From Lolium rigidum (lineage: Eukaryota; Streptophyta; Magnoliopsida; Poales; Poaceae): DNA of 64,000 nucleotides. Numbering within the stretch: position 1 is the stretch's first letter; each line of letters opens with the position of its first letter. A program made the position numbers and the translations under genes. Below, piece after piece: positions 9,944-22,034 of this stretch. The notes under the pieces were generated by a model, which was given only the letters and a program-made list of their open reading frames with translations, was not told where the DNA came from and did not search any database. Location: NCBI RefSeq assembly GCF_022539505.1, contig NC_061513.1, positions 179,148,017 through 179,212,016 on the forward strand, read 5' to 3'.

Positions 9944-11718
9944 AGCATCCCCAAGCTTAACACCTGGTCGTCCCCGAGTAGGTAAGTGATAACAAAATAA
10001 TTTTTGAGGTGACATGAAGCCAACACAATCTTGATCAAGCATTATAAATCATTGTGAGCTAGGATCAAAGTACTCTAAAAATAGGCACAATAGATATAAT
10101 TCTAACAATAGAACTTAGTAACTATGTTTCAACATGAAAAGCAACTCAAAGAAAGGATCATGAATAATAGTGCATTGAAAGCAGCTGTTTGTTTACGAGC
10201 ATAGTGTAAACATAACAAAGTGGTACTCAACATGTCCTTTATGGAGTAGCAAAACATAAATGCTAGGACACCTTTAAAGTTCAAAGGGTGACTAGATACA
10301 AGTAATTTAAGAACAAGCACTAGCACAATCATGAATCAATCAATAATAATTTTGGGACTATGCACATTGCACTAAGAATGACAACTATGCTCTCTTAATC
10401 GGTGCATAAAGTAGAAGGTGAAGACTAAACATGATAGTAAAAGAGAGACTCTTTGCAGAGTAAGAAAGATAAACAAGATTTATAAACCTTCCAAAAAGTA
10501 TGGTACTTATTAGCTTTGAGCTCTCATTGCCTCTATCATAAGCATCTTGAATGGTTAAGGTTAATGTGAGTCAAATATGAGCTATATGCTTGCAAACCAC
10601 AAGTTGAAAATCGAATGCCCCTTTAATGCGAGTACCTAAATCTCATGCTACTCAACTTAGGTCCCAAATAAGTTCTTGTCATTGTAAGTATATGTGTATC
10701 ATTGAGAACCGCCAACGGGGTACCTCTTGCCCGATGATATGGAGGTACTCTTGTGGAGCAATCCCATGCCAAAATGGCAAGACAAACAGACAGTGAGCAC
10801 CTCAACAATTTTTTATTTACTATGGGTATAGCTTTTTATTGCAAATGATTCATAGAATGCTCACTATGGCTTAGTTGTAAATTTCCACCATGAATGATGC
10901 ATGCCTTAGATTAGCGGCTTAGGCGTTTTCCTAACTCATATACAAACTCCATGGACTTATAAGTTACCATTTTTATTTCGCACCACTAGGCATCCATAAA
11001 CAAAAGAACATGACATCAACTAAATATAAGTGCAATGTCGAAAGTGTTCCCCATGAAAGCATGGTTATACTAACTCCCAAATCACAATTTGCAAACATAT
11101 AAACTTCATAAGATAGGGACAATGATCAAATTTATTAAGTGCAAGAAAGTAAATGTGCCATCAAGTTCGTGAGAGCTTTAGTGACTAATTTTCTCATACT
11201 AAAATTTAATTTGGATGATAAAGAAAAAACATGATGAATTACTTGGAATAGCAATAATGCTACTAGGTAGATATGGTGGACACAATTGGCAAACTTTGGT
11301 TAATGGTGGTTGGATGCACGAGTAGAGTTCATACTCAGCACAGGCGAAGGCTAGCAAAAGACTAGGAGCGACCAACTAAGAAAGCAATAATGACCATAAT
11401 CATGCATAGCGACAAAAAAATATCAATCAAAGCATAAAGTGATATTACAAGTCAAAAACTAAATGATCATAGAGGCTTTAGTTGACTGGTTATAGTCATA
11501 ACATGGTATAAGCATGTGCCAAGTCCACCCAATAAAGCATCAAAAGGAGAATACCGCAATATTATGTTTTTATGATAGAAACAACACATGATTCTTTCAA
11601 TGACACATTTGAAACAAGTCATTATACAACAATAAATACTAAGCATATGACAAGAATAACATCCAACATGACATGCCAAAGTCTATGCCACAGTCTAGAC
11701 AAGCTTCCTTTTGCATCA
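9944..11718 (-). other. 3' non-coding domain of element B
   Basis: About 1.8 kb of AT-rich DNA without a gene. Part of it (around 11270-11340) is homologous to 19782-19860, and in the opposite orientation to the 3' non-coding domains at 46764-49388 and 62055-64000. It starts with the polypurine-like motif next to the LTR. I see no open frame that is maintained in the related copies. Confidence 0.7.
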
Positions 11719-12651
11719 TGATACGTGCCAAACGTATCTATAATTTCTTATGTTCCATGCTACTTTTATGATGATACTCACATGTTTTATACACATTATA
11801 TGTCATTATTATGCATTTTCCGGCACTAACCTATTGACGAGATGCCGAAGAGCCACTTGCTGTTTTCTGCTGTTTTTGGTTTCAGAAATCCTAGTAAGGA
11901 AATATTCTCGAATTGGACGAAATCAATGCCCGTGGTCCTATTTTTGCACGAAGCTTCCGGAAGACCGAAGGAGTCACGAAGTGGGGCCACAAGGCGCCGC
12001 CACAACAGGGCGGCGCGGCCGGCAAGGGGCCCGCGTGGCCCCGTTGTGTGGGGCCCCGTGGCGCCACTTGACCTGCCCTTCCGCCTACTTAAAGCCTCCG
12101 TCGCGAAACCCCCAGCACCGAGAGCCACGATACGGAAAACCTTCCGGAGACGCCGCCGCCGCCAATCCCATCTCGGGGGATTCAGGAGATCGCCTCCGGC
12201 ACCCTCGCCGAGAGGGGAATCATCTCCCGGAGGTCTCTTCATCGCCATGATCGCCTCCGGATCGATGTGTGAGTAGTTCACCCCTGGACTATGGGTCCAT
12301 AGCAGTAGCTAGATGGTCGTCTTCTCCCCATTGTGCTATCATGTTAGATCTTGTGAGCTGCCTATCATGATCAAGATCATCTATTTGTAATCCTACATGT
12401 TGTGTTTGTTGGGATCCAATGAATATTGAATACTATGTCAAGTTGATTATCAATCTATCATATATGTTATTTATGTTCTTGCATGCTCTCCGTTGCTAGT
12501 AGAGGCTCCGGCCAAGTTGATACTTGTGACTCCAAGAGGGGGTATTTATGCTCGATAGTGGGTTCATGCCTCCATTAAATCTGGGACAGTGACAGAAAGT
12601 TCTAAGGTTGTGGATGTGCTGTTGCCACTAAGGATAAAACATCGATGCTTT
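11719..12651 (+). repeat. 5' part of an Athila-type LTR (element C, type IIb)
   Basis: It starts TGATACGTGCCAAACG and runs parallel to the LTR at 53019-54618, to which it is nearly identical over the first few hundred bases. It stops at the point matching about 53958 in that copy, where the Angela-type LTR begins at 12652. The five bases before that junction are GCTTT. In the 53019 copy the uninterrupted sequence reads GCTTTGTCTAAGG, so GCTTT is the expected target duplication. The rest of the LTR is not seen before the gap. Confidence 0.85.
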
Positions 12652-14440
12652 TGTAGGATAACGTTGCATAGAAAACAAAAATTTTCCTACCGCGAACACG
12701 CAATCCAAGCCAAGATGCAATCTAGAAGACGGTAGCAACGAGGGGGTATCGAGTCTCACCCTTGAAGAGATTCCAAAGCCTACAAGATGAGGCTCTTGTT
12801 GCTGTGGTAGACGTTCACTTGCCGCTTGCAAAAGCGCGTAGAAGATCTTGATCACGATCGGTTCCGGCGCCACGAACGGGCAGCACCTCCGTACTCGGTC
12901 ACACGTTCGGTTGTTGATGAAGACGACGTCCACCTCCCGTTCCAGCGGGCAGCGGAAGTAGTAGCTCCTCTTGAATCCGACAAGCACGACGGCGTGGTGT
13001 CGGTGGCGGTGGAGAACTCCGGCGGAGGTTCGCTAAAGCTACGCGGGAGATATGGAGGAGAGGGGGCGGCTAGGGTTTGGGAGGGGTGGCCGGCCACTTC
13101 AAGGGGGCGGCCAGCTTGTGGTCTTGGGGTGGCCGGCCCCCTCCCTTGGCCCCTCATTATATAGGTGGATCCCCAAGAGTTGGTCTCCAAGTCTTCGAAT
13201 AAGACCCGAACCAAAAACCTTCCATAGGGAGGGGAAACCTAGCCAAGCTAGGACTCCCACCAAAGGTGGGAGTTCCACCTCCCATATGGGGGGGGGTGGC
13301 CGGCCCCCTAAGGGGAGTCCACTTGGGACTCCCCCCACTAGGGTTGGCCGGCCATGGAGGTGGAGTCCCATGTGGACTCCACCTTCCTTGGTGGTTTCTT
13401 CCGGACTTTTCTAGAACCTTCTAGAACCTTCCATAGAACCTTCCGCGACATTTTAATTCACATAAAATGACATCCTATATATGAATCTTATTCTCCGGAC
13501 CATTCCGGAACTCCTCGTGATGTCCGGGATCTCATCCGGGACTCCGAACAAATATTCGAACTCCATTCCATATTCAAGTACTACCATTTCAACATCCAAC
13601 TTTAAGTGTGTCACCCTACGGTTCGTGAACTATGCGGACATGGTTGAGTACTTACTCCGACCAATAACCAATAGCGGGATCTCGGAGATCCATAATGGCT
13701 CCCACATATTCAACGATGACTTTAGTGATCGAATGAACCATTCACATACAATACCAATTCCCTTTGTCACGCGATATTTTACTTGTCCGAGGTTTGATCT
13801 TCGGTATCACTCCATACCTTGTTCAACCTCGTCTCCTGACAAGTACTCTTTACTCGTACTGTGGTATGTGGTCTCTTATGAACTTATTTCATATGCTTGC
13901 AAGACATTAGACGACATTCCACCGAGAGGGCCCAGAGTATATCTATCCGTCATCGGGATGGACAAATCCCATTGTTGATCCATATGCCTCAACTCATACT
14001 TTTCGGATACTTAATCCCACCTTTATAACCACCCATTTACACAGTGGCATTTGATGTAATCAAAGTACCTTTCCGGTATAAGTGATTTACATGATCTCAT
14101 GGTCATAAGGACTAGGTAACTATGTAATGAAAGCTTATAGCAAATAACTTAATGACGAGATCTTATGCTATGCTTAATTGGGTGTGTCCATTACATCATT
14201 CATATAATGATATAACCTTGTTATTAATAACATCCAATGTTCATGATTATGAAACTAATCATCCATTAATCAACGAGCTAGTTTAAGAGGCATACTAGGG
14301 ACTTCTTTGTTGTCTACATATCACACATGTACTAATGTTTCGGTTAATACAATTATAGCATGACATATAAACATTTATCATAAACATAGAGATATAAATA
14401 ATAACCACTTTATTATTGCCTCTAGGGCATATCTCCTTCA
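12652..14440 (-). repeat. 3' LTR of the Angela-type element D
   Basis: It is 1789 bp, the usual size for this family, running from TGTAGGATAACG (12652) to ATATCTCCTTCA (14440) on the plus strand, so TG...CA on the element strand. A TATA-like ATTATATAGG at 13156-13164 is placed as the minus-strand promoter. Open frames at 12628-13414 are in LTR sequence and are not genes. Confidence 0.9.
13156..13164 (-). promoter_or_regulatory. TATA box of the element D LTR
   Basis: CCTATATAAT on the minus strand, in the middle of the LTR, at the position where Angela/BARE LTRs place their promoter. The call is by position and motif only. Confidence 0.5.
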
Positions 14441-14473
14441 GTCTCCCACTTGCACTAGAGTCAATAATCTAGA

Positions 14474-17400
14474 TTACATTGTAATATACCTAACACCCAT
14501 GGCATTCAGGTGTTGGTCATGCTTTGCCCTAGGGAGAGCTTTAGTCAACGGATCTGCTATATTCGGATCGGTGTGTACTTTGCAAATCTTTACTTCTCCA
14601 TCTTCGATGTACTCGCGAATCGAGTGGTAACGCAGCTTGATATGCTTCAGCCTCTTGTGTGACCTTGGCTCTTGTGCATTGGCGATGGCACCCATGTTAT
14701 CACGATAAATGATCAATGGGTCCAATGCACTAGGAACCACACCGAGCTCTACAATGAACCTATTCATCCATACCGCTTCGATGAAGCCTCCGAAGCCGCT
14801 ATGTACTCGATTCTCGTTGAAGACTTCGCCACCGTGCACTCGCTTTGAGCTTGCCCAGCTTACTGCAGCACCATTCAATATAAACACGTACCTGGACTGT
14901 GACTTAGAGTCATCAGGATCAGTGTTCCAACTTGCATCGGTGTAACCATTTACAACGAGCTCTTGGTCACCTCCATAACAAAGAAACATATCCTTAGTTC
15001 TTTTAAAGTACTTCAGGATATTCTTGACCGCTGTCCAGTGTTCCATTCCTGGATCACTTTGATATCTGCTAGTCAAACTAACAGCATGTGCTATATCCGG
15101 TCTAGTACATAGCATGGCATACATGATAGATCCTACCGCCGAGGCATATGGGATATTATTCATCCTTTCTCTTTCTTCTGCCGTAGCCGGTCCTTGAGTC
15201 TTACTCAAGACCTTGCCTGGTAACATAGGCAAGAACCCTTTCTTACTTTCGTCCATTCTAAACTTCTTTAGAATCTTGTCCAGATATGTACTCTGTGATA
15301 GCCCTATTAGGCGTCTTGATCTATCTCTATAAATCTTGATGCCTAATATATACGATGCTTCACCAAGGTCTTTCATTGAAAAACTATTATTCAAATAACC
15401 TTTAACACTGCTTAATAGTTCTATATCATTCCCGATCAATAATATGTCATCTACATATAATATCGGGAATGCTACGGAGCTCCCACTCACTTTCTTGTAA
15501 ATACAGGCCTCTCCATGACACTGTATAAACCCGAAGTCTTTGATCACCTTATCAAAGCATCGGTTCCAACTTCTTGATGCTTGCTTCAGTCCATAGATTG
15601 AACGCTGAAGTTTGCATACTTTGTCAGCATTTTTAGGATCGACAAAAACTTTGGGTTGTACCATATACAACTCTTCCTCAATGTCTCCATTAAGGAACGC
15701 CGTTTTGACATCCATCTGCCAAATCTCATAATCGAAAAATGCAGCTATTGCTAACAAAATCCTCACAGATTTTAGCTTTGCTACAGGTGAGAAAGTCTCA
15801 TCGTAGTCAACTCCTTGAATTTGTCGGAAACCCTTTGCGACAAGTCGAGCTTTATAGACAGTAATATTACCATCGAGCATCTGTTTTTCTCTTGAAGATC
15901 CATTTATTCTCGACAGCCTTTCGGCTATCGAGTAAGTCTACCAAAGTCCATACTTTGTTATCATACATGGATCCCATTTCGGATTTCATGGCTTCTTGCC
16001 ATTTGTTGGAATTTGGGCTCATCATCGCTTCTTCATACGTCGCAGGTCCTCATCATTGTTATCCACAATCATGACATTTAGACAAGGATCATACCAATCA
16101 GGAGTGGTACGTTCCCTTGTCGATCCGCGAGGTTCAGTAGTTTCCTCGTTCGAAGTTTCATGATCATTATCATTAGCTTCCTCTCGTTGCCGGTGTAGGC
16201 GGTACATGTACAACTTCCGGTATCGCGCTACTCGATCAACGAGTATAGATTCATCAATCTCATCGAGTTCTACTTTTCTTCCAAGTCACTTCTTTAGTGA
16301 GAAATTCTTTCTCAAGAAAGGTTCCATTCTTAGCAACAAAGATTTTGCCTTCGGATTTGTGATAGAAAGTATACCCTATAGTTTCCTTAGGGTATCCTAT
16401 GAAGACGCATTTCTCCGCTTTGGGTTCTAGCTTGTCCGGTTGTAACTTCTTTACATAGGCTTCGCAACCCCAAACTTTCAGGAACGACGACTTAGGTTTC
16501 TTATTAAACCATAATTCATACGGTGTCGTTTCTATGGATTTTGATGGTGCTCTATTTAAAGTGAATGCAGCTGTCTCTAATGCATAACTCCAAAATGATA
16601 ATGGCAAATCAGTAAGAGACATCATAGAACGAACCATATCTAAGAGAGTTCGATTACGACGTTCGGACACACCGTTACGTTGAGGTGTTCCCGGCGGTGT
16701 CAATTGTGAAAGTATTCCGCATTTCTTTAAATGCATGCCAAAATCATAACTCAGATATTCACCTCCACGATCAGATCGTAGAAATTTAATCTTCTTGTTA
16801 CGTTGATTTTCTACTTCACTTTGGAATTCCTTAAACCTTCTCGAAAGTTTCGGATTTATGTTTCATGAAATAGATATACCCATATCTACTCAGATCATCT
16901 GTGAAGGTTAGAACATAACGATAACCACCGCGCGATGCTACACTCATTGGTCCGCACACATCGGTATGTATGATTTCCAATAAGTCGGTAGCTCGCTCCA
17001 TCATACCAGAAAATGGAGTCTTAGTCATTTTTCCCATTAGACATGCTTCGCATCTATCAAGTGACTCAAAGTCAAGTGATTCAAGTAATCCATCAGTATG
17101 GAGTTTCTTCATGCGTTTCACTCCAATATGACCAAGACGACAAGTGCCACATATAAGTAGAATTATCATTCAATTTAATTCGCTTAGCATCAATGTTATG
17201 TATATGCGTATCACTACTATCGAGATCTAACGTAAATAAGCCATTCTTTTGTGGTGCTCGACCATAAAAGATATTATTCATAAAAATAGAACAACCATTA
17301 TTCTCAGATTTGAATGAATAACCGTCTTGCATTAAACAAGATCCAGATATAATGTTCATGCTCAACGCAGTACATAATAACAATTATTTAGGCTTAAAAC

Positions 17401-18460
17401 TAATCCCGAAGGTAGATGTAGAGGAAGTGTGCCGACTGCGATCACATTGACCTTGGATCCGTTTCCAACGCGCATCGTCACTTCATCTTTCAACAGTTGT
17501 CGTTTATTCTTTAGTTCCTGTTTCGAGTTACAAATATGAGCAACCGAACCAAGTATCAAATACCCAGTACTAGAACGAGAACCAAGTGAGATAAACATCT
17601 ATAACATGTATATCGGATATACCTTCTTTCTTCTTCTTGACAAGGCCGCTCTTCGGATCAGCCGGATACTTGGAGCAATTACGCTTCCAGTTGTCCCTTC
17701 TCCTTGCAAGTAATAGCACTCAAGCATCGGGCTTAGGGCCGTTCTTAGGTTTCATAGGAGGTGTGGCAGCTTTCTTGCCACCCTTCTTGAATTTTCCTTA
17801 GACTTGCCCTATTTCTTGAAACTGGTGGTCTTGTTGACCATCAACACTTGGTGCTCTTTCTTGATCTCAATCTCAAGCAGCTTTTAGCATGCCAAAGAGT
17901 TCAGGTAACTCCTTGTTCATGTTCTGCATATTGTAGTTCATCACAAAGTTCTTGTAACTTGGTGGCAGTGATTGAAGGACACGATTAATCCCCGATCTGT
18001 TAGGAATCACTATTCCCAAGTCACCGAGTTTCTTCGCATGCCCGGTCATGGCGAGCATGTGCTCACTAACGGAGCTGCCTTCTTCCATCATGCAGTCGAA
18101 GAATTGTTTCGATGCTTCATAGCATTCCACGGCCGCATGAGTCTCGAAAATAGCTTTCAGCTCTTTCATCAACTCATGAGGATCGTGGTGCTCAAAACGT
18201 TTTTGAAGATCGGATTCCGGATCGCATAGGATGGCACACTCGAACTTGAGAGTACCGTATTTTCCGAGTCTCGTAAACAGCTTTTACTTCATCGGTTTCG
18301 GTTCTGCAGGAGGGTCACCTAGCGGTGCATCAAGCACATATTGCAGATTTCCGCCGCAGAGGAAGATCCTCACATGACGGAACCGATCGGTGAAGTTGCT
18401 ACCGTTGCTCTTAAGCTTTTCTTTCTCTAGGAACCGGTTAAAATTGATTGGGGACGCCAT
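14474..18460 (-). pseudogene. Broken gag-pol of the Angela-type Copia element D
   Basis: Read from 18460 (ATG, MASPINFNRF) to 14474. Gag covers about 18460-17870 in at least two frames. Protease (17598-17362) has GSVAHICNS, but the catalytic D(T/S)G is replaced by ILG. Integrase covers about 17170-16260, with HxxxH/CxxC-type residues (CEACLMGK), D in HTDVCGPM and in FTDDLSRYG, and the downstream Glu region RNGVSERRNRT. An acidic linker lies at 16213-16022. RT has MDVKTAFLNG and the YVDD box. RNase H has YTDASWNTD but a scrambled segment where STTEAEY is usual. The family polyprotein is about 1300 residues and the span here fits. The frame breaks and lost active sites make it a pseudogene. Confidence 0.88.
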
Positions 18461-19655
18461 CTCTACAACATATATTTGCAATAGTTTAGACTAAGTTTAT
18501 GACAAATTGAGTTCAAATTTTAATTCAACATAATTAAAAACTAGGTGAACTCCCACTCAAAACAATATCCCTCGCATTGTCTTAGTGATCACACGAACCA
18601 AATCTACCGCACCTAAACCCGATCATCACGAGAAAAGGTGTGATTTCAATGGCGAACACTCAAAGTGTTCATCATATCAACCATATGATTCATGCTCTAC
18701 CTTTCGGTATCATGTGTTCCGAGACCATGTCTGTACATGCCAGGCTCGTCAAGGCCACCTTAGTATCCGCATGTGCAAAACTGTCTTGCACCCGTTGTAT
18801 GTACTTATTGAATCTATCACACCCGATCATCACGAGATGCTTCGAAACGACAAGACTTGATAACGGTGCTACTAAGGATGAACACTTTATTATCTTGAGA
18901 TTTTAGTGAGGGATCATCTTATAATGCTACCGTCGCGATCTAAGCAAAATAAGATGCATAAAAGGATTAACATCACATGCAGTTCATATGTGATATGATA
19001 TGGCCCTTTTGTCTTTGCGCCTTTGATCTTAATCTCCAAAGCACGGACATGATCTCCATCATCTTCGGGCATGATCTCCATCATCGTCGGCATAGCGTCA
19101 AGGTCAATGGCGCCGTCTTCATGATTGTCCTCCATGTAGCAACTATTACAACTACTTTGAAATACTACTCAACATGAAATTTAAAGACAACCATGAGGCT
19201 CCTGCCGGTTGCCACAATACAATAATGATCATCTCATACATATTCATCATCACATTATGGCCATATCACATCACCAAACCCTGCAAAAACAAGTTAGACG
19301 TCTCTAATTTGGTTTGCATATTTTACGTGGTTTAGGGTTTTCGAGAGAGATCTAATCTACCTACGAACATGAACCACAACGTTGATACTAATGTTGTCAA
19401 TAGAAGAGTAAATTGAATCTTTACTATAGTAGGAGAGACAGACACCCGCAAAGCCTCTTATGCAATACAAGTTGCATGTCGAACGAGGAACAAGTCTCAT
19501 GAACGCGGTCATGTAAAGTTAGTCCGAGCCGCTTCATCCCACTATGCCATAAAGATGCAAAGTACTCAACTAAAGATAACAAGAGCATCAACGCCCACAA
19601 AACCATTGTGTTCTACTCGTGCAACCATCTATGCATAGACACGGCTCGATACCAC
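18461..19655 (-). other. 5' leader of element D with primer-binding site
   Basis: Untranslated leader between gag and the 5' LTR. The primer-binding site, complementary to initiator-Met tRNA, reads GGCTCGATACCA on the plus strand at about 19643-19654, directly next to the LTR start. In-frame stops occur throughout and no gene is seen. Confidence 0.75.
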
Positions 19656-19681
19656 CGTAGGATAACGTTGCATAGAAAACA
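19656..19681 (-). repeat. First 26 bases of the 5' LTR of element D, cut by the gap
   Basis: GTAGGATAACGTTGCATAG matches the corresponding end of the 3' LTR at 12653 onward. The first base is C here against T in the 3' LTR, so the terminal CA of this LTR is CG on the element strand. The sequence then enters the run of Ns. Confidence 0.85.
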
Positions 19682-19781
19682 NNNNNNNNNNNNNNNNNNN
19701 NNNNNNNNNNNNNNNNNNNNNNNNNNNNNNNNNNNNNNNNNNNNNNNNNNNNNNNNNNNNNNNNNNNNNNNNNNNNNNNNN
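19682..19781. other. Assembly gap of exactly 100 N
   Basis: One hundred consecutive N, the conventional placeholder for a gap of unknown size. The two sides belong to different elements (a Copia 5' LTR on the left, an Athila-type 3' domain on the right), so substantial DNA may be missing here. Confidence 0.98.
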
Positions 19782-21157
19782 TAGGTAGTTATGGTGGACA
19801 CAAATGGCATAGGTTTTGGCTCAAGGTTTTGGATGCACGAGAAGCATTCCCTCTCAGTACAAGGCTTTGGCTAGCAAGGTTGTTTGAAGCAAACACAAGT
19901 ATGAACAGGTACAACAAAACTTACCTAAGAACATGTTGCAAGCATTATAAGACTCTACACCGTCTCCTTGTTGTTCAAACACTTTTACCAGAAAATATCT
20001 AGACTTTTAGAGAGACCAATCATGCAAACCAAATTTCAACAAGCTCTATGGTAGTTCTCCACTAATAGGTTTAAACTACATGATGCAAGAGCTTAAACAT
20101 GATCTATTTGAGAGCTCAAAACAATTGCCAAGTATCAAATTATTCAAGACAATATACCAATTACCACATGGAGCATTTTCTGTTTCCAACCAAATAGCAA
20201 TGAACGAAGCGGTTTTCAACCTTCGCCATGAACATTAAAAGTAGAACTAAGAACACCAGTGTTCATATGAAACAACGGAGCGTGTCTTTCTCCCACACAA
20301 AGAATGCTAGGATCCGAGTTTATTCAAACAAAAACAAAAATAAAAGCATACAGACGCTCCAAGTAAAGCACATAAGGTGTGACGGAATAAAAATATAGTT
20401 TCACTAGAGGTGACCTGATAAGTTGTCGATGAAGAAGGGGATGCCTTGGGCATCCCCAAGCTTAGATGCTTGAGTCTTCTTGAAATATGCAGGGATGAAC
20501 CACGGGGGAATCCCCAAGCTTAGACTTTTCCCTCTTCTTGATCATATTATATCATCCTCCTCTCTTGACCCTTGAAAACTTCCTCCGCACCAAACTCAAA
20601 ACAATCTCATTAGAGGGTTAGTGCATAATCAAAAATTCACATGTTCAGAGAGGAAACAATCATTCCTAACACTTCTGGACATTACCCAAAGCTACTGAAA
20701 GTTAATGGAACAAAGAAATCCACTCAACACAGTAAAAGAGGCAATGTGAAATAAAAGGCAGAATATGTCAAAACAGAACAGTCCGTAAAGACGATTTTTT
20801 AGATGCACTTAACATGCTCAGATGAAGAAGCTCAAATTGAATGAAAGTTGCGTACATATCTGAGGATCACTCATGAATTTTCGCAGATTTTTCTGAGTTT
20901 CCTACAGAGAGTTCTACTCAAATTCGTGACAGCTAGAAATCTGTTTCTACGCAGAAATCCAAATCTAGTATCAACCTTCCTATCAAAGACTTTACTTGGC
21001 ACAACAATGCAATAAAGTAAAGATAAGAAGATGTTGCTACAGTAGTAACAACTTCCAAGACACAAATATAAAACAAAAATTGCAGAAATAAAATAATGGG
21101 TTATCTCCCATAAGCGCTTTTCTTTAACGCCTTTCAGCTAGGCGCAGAAAGTGTAAC
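19782..21157 (-). other. 3' non-coding domain of the minus-strand Athila-type element
   Basis: Homologous in reverse orientation to 46764 onward and 62055 onward. It contains the conserved GGGGATGCC...GGCATCCCC hairpin near 20440-20462 beside CCCCAAGCTTAG copies. There is no gene. It begins abruptly at the gap. Confidence 0.75.
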
Positions 21158-21646
21158 TCAAGTATTATCAAGAGATGAAGCATTAACATTATTACCAGGG
21201 GCTTTGCGCCTACCCTTCTTACTCTTATTCTTACTCTTTGGTCTAGGGAATACTTGACCGCATCCGGGTGTAGAGGTAAAATTTAGAGTGCCTTTTCCCA
21301 CATCTATGGTTGCTCCCAAGAGTTTCAGCAGGGATCTTCCAAGTGTGATTTTTCCTGTCCCTACACATTCAATAACGAGATAATCAGTGGATACCGTTCT
21401 TCCAAGAAAGGTTGTGAACACACCTTCAGCTACCCCCTTAGGAATTATAACAGAATTATGAGTAAGAGTTATTCCTTCTCCACCTTCAGTAAGTCCCCAA
21501 AGTGTCAAAGATTCATAGATACTTTTAAGCATAAGGCAAAACTCAGACATAATATCACAACGGGCATAAAAAGTTTCACCACAAATAGCAACCTTAATAG
21601 TAGGGACCCACATTGAAGGTTCAAAGCTTACTTGGAACATAATCAT
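21158..21646 (-). pseudogene. Protease-like ORF of an Athila-type element, no catalytic motif
   Basis: A 162-codon frame. The middle (CGETFYARCD, then EFCLMLKSIYESL, and later GRSLLKLLGATIDVGKG) has the alternation of beta strands typical of retropepsin-like domains downstream of gag in Athila elements, including the LLGATIDV-like strand near the end. Where the catalytic D(T/S/L)GA motif is expected the sequence reads CDIMSEFC, so activity is unlikely. The tail is basic (KSKNKSKKGRRK). It overlaps the end of the gag-like frame by about 26 bp in another frame, so an indel or frameshift joins them. The assignment rests on position and pattern only. Confidence 0.45.
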
Positions 21647-22034
21647 AATATTCAGGAATCTGGTTGTACCCTTCTTTTAAACAAGATATATTTGTTTCAA
21701 GAGTGTTTAATCTATTATGAATGCTAGCAAGAGATGAATCAAAATTATTAGCGGAGCTAGATGATGTAACCAATTTCTTTATGGCATTAAAAGCTTGATC
21801 CCCATCGTAGTGAAGGAAATCTCCTCCCGCTAAAGCATCCAAAGCATATCTATAGCGAACAATAAGCCCAAAATAAAAATTACTAAGAAGCAAACATAGA
21901 GTCATTTTAGGTTCAGTTTTTCCATAAGAATCAAAAATTCTAGACCAAGCCTCTTTAAAACTCTCCTCACTCCCTTGTTTAAAAGTAAAGATCAATTCCT
22001 CGGGTGACAGAGTAACAAGTACAGGACTAGACAT
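21621..22034 (-). CDS. Gag-like ORF of the minus-strand Athila-type element
   Basis: I start it at the ATG at 22034 (MSSPVLVTLSP), which follows the poly-A-rich leader. The 137-residue product has the gag-like stretch SFKEAWSRIFD...FYFGLIVRYRYALDALAGGDFL, corresponding to the Athila gag pattern of an aromatic FY-G followed by LD..AGG.F. A coiled-coil-like segment (LASIHNRLNTLETNISCL) follows. It is homologous to the gag-like ORF split across 37944-38070 and 46162-46763. It is shorter than autonomous Athila gag, and no zinc knuckle is seen. Translation would stop just after entering the protease-like region, so it is probably a truncated gag. Confidence 0.6.
   Translation of the reverse strand: MSSPVLVTLSPEELIFTFKQGSEESFKEAWSRIFDSYGKTEPKMTLCLLLSNFYFGLIVRYRYALDALAGGDFLHYDGDQAFNAIKKLVTSSSSANNFDSSLASIHNRLNTLETNISCLKEGYNQIPEYYDYVPSKL

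Larger units (their letters stand above)
8516..11718 (-). mobile_element. Athila-type Gypsy element B, 3' portion
   Basis: The minus-strand order is a 3' LTR (8516-9943) and then, upstream in element terms, 3' non-coding DNA to 11718, where another LTR interrupts it. No coding sequence is left. The LTR matches the plus-strand LTR at 59433-61146 (for example the segment with TTGGAGGCCCAACACTGTCT there). The polypurine-like CCCCAAGCTTA just inside the LTR, read in reverse, fits a 3' LTR boundary. The other end is not in the window. The candidate target duplication is GTAGC before 8516. Confidence 0.8.
12652..19681 (-). mobile_element. Angela/BARE-1/WIS-type Copia retrotransposon (element D)
   Basis: The minus-strand order is: 5' LTR start (19656 into the gap), primer-binding site (about 19643-19654, complementary reading TGGTATCGAGCC, one base short of the common TGGTATCAGAGC), 5' leader, gag, protease, integrase, RT, RNase H, polypurine tract (14441-14455), and 3' LTR (12652-14440). 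The LTR start reads TGAAGGAGATATGCCCTAGA on the minus strand, typical of this family. Coding is broken by several frame changes, so this copy is non-functional. The 100-N gap removes most of its 5' LTR. Confidence 0.9.

Noticed and set aside
11750..12281. Frames of 140-166 codons on both strands
   Set aside because: Located in an Athila-type LTR; equivalent frames in other LTR copies are different lengths and frames.
12826..13414. Several overlapping plus and minus frames of 90-120 codons
   Set aside because: They lie inside the Angela-type LTR, which is GC-rich and open by chance; the family has no gene there.
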